A DNA stretch of 35,336 bases from Erginobacter sp964587835. Its GTDB lineage: Bacteria > Auribacterota > Erginobacteria > Erginobacterales > Erginobacteraceae. Positions 30,627 to 35,336 of the stretch are shown piece by piece; within the stretch, counting starts at the first letter, position 1, and each line of letters begins with the position of its first letter. Made by a program: the position numbers and the translations under genes. The stretch lies in assembly GCA_964587835.1 (NCBI GenBank), contig CAZPMN010000029.1:1-35336 (forward strand), read 5' to 3'. Below the pieces are notes generated by a model. It had not been told where the DNA came from and did no database searches. It was given only the letters and a program-made list of their open reading frames with translations.

Positions 30627-32282
30627 TTACTTCGTCCCCGCCCGGGCAAAGGCGGCGGCCACGATCTTTCGGGCCTCACCGAGTATATCCTCCAGGTGCC
30701 GCTCGTCCCGGAAGCTTTCCGCGTAGATCTTGTAAATATTCTCGGTCCCGGAGGGGCGGGCCGCGAACCATCCCTGTTCGGCCACCACCTTCAGGCCCCC
30801 GATCGGCGCTCCGTTGCCGGGCGCCCGGGTCAACCGGGCGGATATCTTCTCCCCGGCCAGTTCCGCGGCCTCGACCATCTCGGGTGAGAGGTTCTTCAGG
30901 GCCGCCTTCTGAGCGGGGGTGGCGGGGGCGTCCACCCTCCGGTAGAGCGGGCGGCCGAACTCCTCTTCCAACCGCCGGTAATGGCGGGCGGGATCCTGCC
31001 CGGTCCGGGCGGTGATCTCGGCGGCCAGGAGATCGAGGATGAATCCGTCTTTGTCGGTCGTCCAGACGGTCCCGTCAAACCGGAGGAAAGACGCCCCGGC
31101 CGACTCCTCGCCGCCGAAACCGAGCGAACCGGCGAGTAGCCCCTCCACAAACCACTTGAAACCGACCGGGACTTCGCAGAGGCCGCGTCCCAGTTTCGCC
31201 GTCACCCGGTCGATCATCGAGCTGGAGACCAGGGTCTTGCCGACTCGGACCGTCTCGGGCCAGCCCGGACGGTGGGAGAAGAGATAGTCGACCACCACCG
31301 ACAGGTAGTGGTTGGGGTCCATCAGTCCCCCCGATCGGGTGACGATCCCGTGGCGGTCGTAGTCGGTATCGTTGCCGAAGGCGATATCAAAATCGTCCTT
31401 GAGCCGAATCAGGGAGGCCATCGCGTAGGGGGAGGAACAGTCCATCCGGATCTTGCCGTCCCTGTCCAGGGTCATAAAGGCAAAGGTGGGGTCGACCTTC
31501 CGGTTGACCACGGTCAGGTTCAATCCGTAGCGCTCGACGATCGGATCCCAGTATTCCACCCCCGATCCCCCCATCGGATCCACCCCAATGGTCAGGCCGG
31601 AGGCGGCGATCTCGTCCATCCGAACGATGGCAGCCAGATCGCTGATATAGGGGGTGACGTAATCATACTCCCTGGTGCTGGAAGCCTGCCGGGCGGCGGA
31701 TTCACCCATCCGCTTCACCTCCTTGAGACCGCCGGCCAGGATCTCGTTGGCTCTTCGCTCGATAATCGCGGTAATCCCGGTGTCGGCCGGCCCCCCGGTG
31801 GGCGGGTTGTACTTGAACCCGCCGTCCTCCGGAGGGTTGTGAGAGGGAGTGATCACCACCCCGTCGGCGCGCCCCTTTTTCCTCCCTCGGTTATGGGTAA
31901 GGATGGCGTGGGAAATGACCGGGGTCGGAGTGTACCCGCCGCCGGCCGCCACTCGCAGCTCGACGCCGTTGGCGGCCAGCACCTCGATCGCCGTGGTGTG
32001 AGCCGGCCGGGAGAGCCCGTGCGTATCCATCCCCAGGAAGAGCGGACCGGTAATCCCCTCGGAAACCCGGTAGTCGGCGACCGCCTGGGCGACGGACAGG
32101 ATATGGTCCTCGTTGAAGGTACCCTGAAACGAAGATCCCCGGTGCCCGGAGGTGCCGAAGCTGACCCGCTGGAGGGGGTCGCCGGGGTCGGGCTGGAGTT
32201 GGTAGTAAGCGTCAATCAGCCGGTTGATATCCACCAGCATCTCGGGGGGGGCGGGTTGACCCGCACCGGGGTGTACGCTCAT
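30627..32282 (-). CDS. pgm: Phosphoglucomutase (alpha-D-glucose-phosphate type)
   Basis: A 551-residue alpha-D-phosphohexomutase interconverting glucose 1-phosphate and glucose 6-phosphate for glycogen, envelope sugar or catabolic flux. The length agrees with E. coli Pgm. Visible motifs are VSFGTSGHRGSSF, the phosphoserine loop VITPSHNPPEDGG, and the metal loop NDTDYDRHGIV. The sugar-binding loop is GFGGEESAGASF, and the C-terminal phosphate loop is WFAARPSGTENIYKIYAESF. The start is an ATG at 32282; an inverted-repeat element begins about 30 bases upstream. It faces the small membrane protein gene convergently. Confidence 0.96.
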   Translation of the reverse strand: MSVHPGAGQPAPPEMLVDINRLIDAYYQLQPDPGDPLQRVSFGTSGHRGSSFQGTFNEDHILSVAQAVADYRVSEGITGPLFLGMDTHGLSRPAHTTAIEVLAANGVELRVAAGGGYTPTPVISHAILTHNRGRKKGRADGVVITPSHNPPEDGGFKYNPPTGGPADTGITAIIERRANEILAGGLKEVKRMGESAARQASSTREYDYVTPYISDLAAIVRMDEIAASGLTIGVDPMGGSGVEYWDPIVERYGLNLTVVNRKVDPTFAFMTLDRDGKIRMDCSSPYAMASLIRLKDDFDIAFGNDTDYDRHGIVTRSGGLMDPNHYLSVVVDYLFSHRPGWPETVRVGKTLVSSSMIDRVTAKLGRGLCEVPVGFKWFVEGLLAGSLGFGGEESAGASFLRFDGTVWTTDKDGFILDLLAAEITARTGQDPARHYRRLEEEFGRPLYRRVDAPATPAQKAALKNLSPEMVEAAELAGEKISARLTRAPGNGAPIGGLKVVAEQGWFAARPSGTENIYKIYAESFRDERHLEDILGEARKIVAAAFARAGTK

Positions 32283-32310
32283 ATCAATCTCCTCGATAAA
32301 CTAAATTTTA

Positions 32311-32632
32311 ACCGCAAAGACGCAAAGAACGCAAAGGACGCAAAGGGAAATTGGAATTTCCTTTCCGATGAATGATATCTAATTCGGAATTATACCAGGT
32401 TTCGTCGCGCTTCGATGTTTCACCCCGTCGGGCTGAAGCAAATAGACGCTGAAAGCGGCTCACATCGGATTCCGGGGCGTAGCCCCGGGTTTTCAGAAAC
32501 AATGAATATATCCGAAAATACCCTGAAATGGTGCCGCATCGCATTTTTCAGCAGGCTGAAGTGTTACCTGACCGAAAGAAATTCTCAAAGCTTCAATCTC
32601 AACTTTCTTTGCGTCCTTTGCGTCTTTGCGGT
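32311..32632. repeat. Inverted-repeat element, ACCGCAAAG...CTTTGCGGT type (long copy)
   Basis: The left arm (32311-32346) reads ACCGCAAAGACGCAAAG... and the right arm (32607-32632) is its reverse complement over about 26 bases; a further partial arm CTCTTTGCGGTT is at about 32650. The roughly 260-base interior is low-coding and contains a CGGGGCGTAGCCCCG hairpin. It fills most of the 32283-32723 gap, which has no credible gene. It uses the same arms as 21758-21913. Confidence 0.75.
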
Positions 32633-32723
32633 GAATTCCTTTTTCTGGGCTCTTTGCGGTTCAAAAAACGAGAATCGGGTATGTCCTTGACACCCGCCAG
32701 CATCCATTATAGAGCATTGGGTT

Positions 32724-33848
32724 ATGCAGCCCAAGGAATTATTCCGGGGAAGGACCAGGGAAATCGCCTGGTCCGTATTTTTCCTGGCGGCGGCGGCGGT
32801 CATCGCCTGGCAACCGGGGGCCGGGTCGGACCCGAACCGGGAGACCACCCCCCCGACTCCCTCCCCGACTGTCCGGCCTCTCCCCACCCCGCCCCTCTCG
32901 ATCTGGGACCGGATGGTCTATCCCACCGATCAGCCGGGTCTCCTCGAACCCTTACTTCCCGGCGTCTATCAGCCGACCGCCTCCGGCAAGCTGGAATCGG
33001 CCCTCTACGGATCGGTCCGGACGGTCCGCCGGGGGCGGCGACTCCTCCCCTCCTTTCACAAGGGGATCGATATCGCGGCCCTCCAGCGGGATCGGAAAAA
33101 CCGTCCCCTTGACCCGATCTATGCCGTCGCCGAAGGGACCATCGCCTACATCAACCGGATCGCCGGGAACTCTTCCTACGGCATCTACCTGGTCCTGGTT
33201 CACGCCGACCCGGCCGGGCCGGTTTACAGTCTCTATTCCCATCTCGCCTCGATCGCCCCCGACCTGCGGGAAGGCCAGAGGGTCACTCCCGGCGAGATCC
33301 TCGGAGTGATGGGGACCACCGCCACCTACCGGATTCCGCTCTCCCGAGCCCACCTCCACTTCGAACTCGGCCTGATCGGCAACGACCGTTTCGCCCGCTG
33401 GGCCCGGTCCCGGAAGATCCGGAACGACCACGGAAAATACAACGGCTGGAACCTGATGCCGGTGGACCCGCTGGAGTTCTTCTGCTTCCGCGAGGAGAAC
33501 CCCGGAAAAGATTTCCTCGCCTACCTCCGCTCGATCCCCGTCGCTTTCCGGGCGGTGATCGGGGTGGAAAGGTTCCCCGACTTCTTCCGGCGCTACCCGG
33601 AGTTCTGGGAGGGAGAACCGGTGGAGAGAGGAGCGATCGTGATCTCCTGCTGCCAGTATGGCATCCCGCTGAAAGGCCGGGCGGCCGACCGGGAGGAGAC
33701 CGACCGCCTGGGGAATGAGCGGATCCTGGTCGAGGAAGTAAACCTCGCCGCCCTGGGCCGGAACGGCCGGCGGCTGATCACCCGCCGGGGAAGCCGCTGG
33801 ACCCTGGGGAGCAACGGCAGGAACTGGCTCTCCCTGCTGACCTATTGA
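32724..33848 (+). CDS. M23-family (LytM-type) exported peptidase-like protein
   Basis: A 374-residue protein with an N-terminal membrane or signal segment (EIAWSVFFLAAAAVIAWQ), a Pro/Thr linker and an M23 domain at about 95-225. The zinc ligands are visible: His and Asp in SFHKGIDIAA and the HLHFELG His-x-His late in the domain, with VYSLYSHLASI and VTPGEILGVMGTTA between. Such domains cleave peptidoglycan peptide bridges or activate amidases. The 150-residue C-terminal region (RWARSRKIRNDHGKYNGWNL onward) is not recognised. Initiation at ATG 32724 is weakly supported (no strong Shine-Dalgarno). It ends two bases before the convergent nrnA stop. Confidence 0.85.
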   Translation: MQPKELFRGRTREIAWSVFFLAAAAVIAWQPGAGSDPNRETTPPTPSPTVRPLPTPPLSIWDRMVYPTDQPGLLEPLLPGVYQPTASGKLESALYGSVRTVRRGRRLLPSFHKGIDIAALQRDRKNRPLDPIYAVAEGTIAYINRIAGNSSYGIYLVLVHADPAGPVYSLYSHLASIAPDLREGQRVTPGEILGVMGTTATYRIPLSRAHLHFELGLIGNDRFARWARSRKIRNDHGKYNGWNLMPVDPLEFFCFREENPGKDFLAYLRSIPVAFRAVIGVERFPDFFRRYPEFWEGEPVERGAIVISCCQYGIPLKGRAADREETDRLGNERILVEEVNLAALGRNGRRLITRRGSRWTLGSNGRNWLSLLTY

Positions 33849-33849
33849 C

Positions 33850-34884
33850 TCAAACCCGCCGCCAGATCCGGGCCCGGCGCGCCTCTTCATCGCCCTTGGC
33901 GTGGGCCAGCTCGAGCCGGAGAGCGGCGTCCTGAACCACCTGGTGGACGATATCCGCCATCTCGCCCTCGATCCGGAGCCCGGCCGCACCGGAATGGCCG
34001 CCTCCGGAGAAACTCTTGGCCAGGGTGGCCACGTTGATCAACCCCTGGGAACGGAGCTCGACCAGGATCTTCCTCGGGGCATATTCGAGAAAGAGAATTC
34101 CCACCTCCACATCCCGAATTGAGATCAGGTAGGAGGGGAGCATAACCAGTTCATCGACCCGGGGATGGAATCTCTGGTAGAGCTCATTGCCGACCACCGA
34201 ATAGGCGATCTCTCCGCCGCTGGCGAACTGGACGTTGAAGAGGGCCAATCCGGTCAGACGGATGAAGTCGATCGTCTGGTCGAGAGCCAGCTTGCGGTGA
34301 ATCTCGTAGGGGTTGACCCCGGCGCGCAGCAGCCGGGCGGCTTTCTCGTGGGTAGCCGGGGTAGTCGAAGGGTAGCTGAAATTGCCGGTATCGGTAGCGA
34401 TCCCGATATAGAGGGGGATGGATATGGAAAGGGTCAGGGACACGCCCAGTTGATCGATGACGTTCAGGCAGAGGGCGGCGGTGGAAGAGGCCTCGTGGAT
34501 TATGTAATTCCAGTCTCCGGGGAATTCGTTGGTCGAATGATGGTCGATCATCAGCATCGGGTTGCCGAGCTCGACCATCTTCTTGCCCACCTCGCCCGCC
34601 CGTTCCGGAACGGCGCAGTCCAGGATCAGGAAGAGATCCGCCGCTGCCAGGACCGGGTCGTCACGAGACGGATCGTACCGGACCACCTCGTCGGGAGACT
34701 CCAGCATAAAGGTAAAGACATAGGGAACGTGCGAAGGGCTGACCGCCCGAACCTGCTTTCCCATCGCCTTGAGCGACCGGAGCATCCCCAGCATCGAGCC
34801 GAGGGCGTCGCCGTCGGGCTGAATATGGGAGGTGATCACCACCGACCGGGCGCTCCGGAGAGCCTCTACCGTCTTCTCGATCAA
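33850..34884 (-). CDS. nrnA: DHH-family phosphoesterase, NrnA-type (nanoRNase / pAp phosphatase)
   Basis: A 344-residue DHH-DHHA1 protein. It matches NrnA, which degrades nanoRNA (2-5 nucleotides) and dephosphorylates 3'-phosphoadenosine 5'-phosphate. Hallmarks are VVITSHIQPDGDALGSMLGM, LFLILDCAVPERAG, MLMIDHHSTNEF (the DHH), GIATDTGNFSYPST, and the DHHA1 motif SFSGGGHSGAAGLRIEG. The start is a TTG at 34884 with AGGAGAAGG just upstream. It follows the BamE-like gene by 48 bases on the same strand. Confidence 0.9.
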   Translation of the reverse strand: MIEKTVEALRSARSVVITSHIQPDGDALGSMLGMLRSLKAMGKQVRAVSPSHVPYVFTFMLESPDEVVRYDPSRDDPVLAAADLFLILDCAVPERAGEVGKKMVELGNPMLMIDHHSTNEFPGDWNYIIHEASSTAALCLNVIDQLGVSLTLSISIPLYIGIATDTGNFSYPSTTPATHEKAARLLRAGVNPYEIHRKLALDQTIDFIRLTGLALFNVQFASGGEIAYSVVGNELYQRFHPRVDELVMLPSYLISIRDVEVGILFLEYAPRKILVELRSQGLINVATLAKSFSGGGHSGAAGLRIEGEMADIVHQVVQDAALRLELAHAKGDEEARRARIWRRV

Positions 34885-34932
34885 ATTCCTTCTCCTGCTA
34901 CCGTGAGCCCGCGGGAATCAGCCGGGCTCGGT

Positions 34933-35238
34933 TCAGTATTCCCGGTAAAGTTCCGTATCAATAAAGACCTCGGAGAGGGTGGGGCGAAAGTAGAGCTCCA
35001 CCACCCCCGGGTCAACGATGGTATCAACATACGACAGGTCGGAATAAACTCCCCCCTGCCGGGAGGCCCCGACCTCGATCCGGGCGGTCGGTTCGCCCAG
35101 GAGCCGGATAACCTCCGCCATCGTCATCCCCCCCCGGAGAAGATGGAGCCTTTCCCTCCCCGCTGGGGGGACGGCGGCGCAGCCGGAAACCAGCAACGAA
35201 AGCACCAGAGCAACCCAAGGCATTCTCATAGAGAACAT
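34933..35238 (-). CDS. BamE/SmpA-like lipoprotein
   Basis: A 101-residue lipoprotein with lipobox LLVSGC (signal peptide MFSMRMPWVALVLSLLVSG) and a BamE/OmlA-type core, LRGGMTMAEVIRLLGEPTA, the hallmark of that small fold. The remaining strands (GVYSDLSYVDTIV, VVELYFRP, FIDTELYREY) fit its two-strand and tail layout. BamE supports the outer-membrane beta-barrel assembly machine in Proteobacteria; whether this protein does so here is inference. I chose ATG 35238 (AGGCGG a few bases upstream); ATG 35229 would also retain the signal. It is followed by nrnA. Confidence 0.75.
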   Translation of the reverse strand: MFSMRMPWVALVLSLLVSGCAAVPPAGRERLHLLRGGMTMAEVIRLLGEPTARIEVGASRQGGVYSDLSYVDTIVDPGVVELYFRPTLSEVFIDTELYREY

Positions 35239-35280
35239 TGTACCGCCTGCCGGGGAGGGGATCAAGCTCATAGCCGGCCG

Positions 35281-35336
35281 GTGTGCAACCAAATTAGAAA
35301 TGTCCGCTTTTTACCAAAATAGAAATGTCCTCTTTT
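35281..35336. mobile_element. Probable terminus of an insertion sequence running off the right edge
   Basis: Two 25-base tandem units, starting at 35288 and 35313, read ACCAAA(TT/AT)AGAAATGTCC(G/T)CTTTTT. Repeated AGAAATGTCC blocks with a CTTTTT tail resemble the transposase-binding repeats I recall at the ends of IS21/IS481-like elements. The window stops before any transposase gene, so this is inferred. Confidence 0.5.

Noticed and set aside
31272..32375. Plus-strand open frame opposite pgm
   Set aside because: It is antisense to phosphoglucomutase and runs into the inverted-repeat element; no domain is seen.
34165..35322. Plus-strand open frame opposite nrnA and the BamE-like gene
   Set aside because: It is the mirror of two real genes; composition is antisense-like.

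Overview
The window is strongly GC-rich chromosomal DNA from a Gram-negative bacterium. Evidence for two membranes includes two outer-membrane beta-barrel proteins, an ExbB/ExbD/TonB-like energy-transduction set, and a BamE-like lipoprotein. Two proteins carry repeats of the type D-x-D-G-D-G...YRPSSG-W-x-(I/V)-(K/R), flanked by GLUG and laminin-G-like modules and Pro/Thr linkers. In my experience such proteins are common in uncultured free-living lineages (PVC-related or other candidate phyla). I cannot place the organism more precisely from sequence alone, and this placement is inference. There are no phage genes, CRISPR arrays or rRNA genes. The only insertion-sequence signal is a probable terminus at the extreme right edge.

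Layout. (1) 52-4540, plus strand: metX (homoserine O-acetyltransferase), a PHP-family histidinol-phosphatase-like protein, a HAD hydrolase, a SixA-like phosphatase and a predicted outer-membrane protein, all tightly packed. (2) 4563-10694: a DedA protein (minus), a DUF2270 membrane protein (plus), then a minus-strand cluster of an ADP-ribosylglycohydrolase, a six-helix membrane protein, a stand-alone receiver and a hybrid histidine kinase. Upstream of these on the same strand is a small secreted six-repeat protein resembling the 7(1) 'septoil knot' family. (3) 10777-16627: a 1229-residue secreted mosaic protein (minus), tRNA-Lys and tRNA-Glu with a strong terminator, and a secreted beta-helix protein (plus) that shares the same FG-GAP-like module. 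(4) 16830-19429, plus: an outer-membrane protein and a fused PabB-PabC for para-aminobenzoate (folate) synthesis. (5) 19480-24107, minus: NfnAB-type flavin transhydrogenase subunits, ExbD, ExbB and a TonB-like protein. (6) 24327-30247, minus: hypC-hypD-hypE, a stand-alone Kae1-like (HypF C-terminal) carbamoyltransferase, and a long-form phosphate acetyltransferase. (7) 30418-35238: a 57-residue membrane protein, phosphoglucomutase, an M23-type protein, an NrnA-type DHH phosphoesterase and a BamE-like lipoprotein.

Physiology. The long Pta, the NfnAB electron-bifurcating module and the hydrogenase maturation proteins HypCDE plus the HypF-like domain together suggest an anaerobic or fermentative lifestyle with a NiFe hydrogenase encoded elsewhere. 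No hydrogenase structural subunits, hypA or hypB lie in the window. The large secreted mosaic proteins suggest surface adhesion or glycan interaction.

Non-coding content is notable. Intergenic gaps hold several repeat classes that probably recur across the genome: two elements bounded by long inverted repeats of the ACCGCAAAG...CTTTGCGGT type, palindromes with CATTGCGAG/GAAGCAATCT arms, and heptanucleotide arrays (consensus about CYGATTA). Bases 1-51 contain no gene I can identify.
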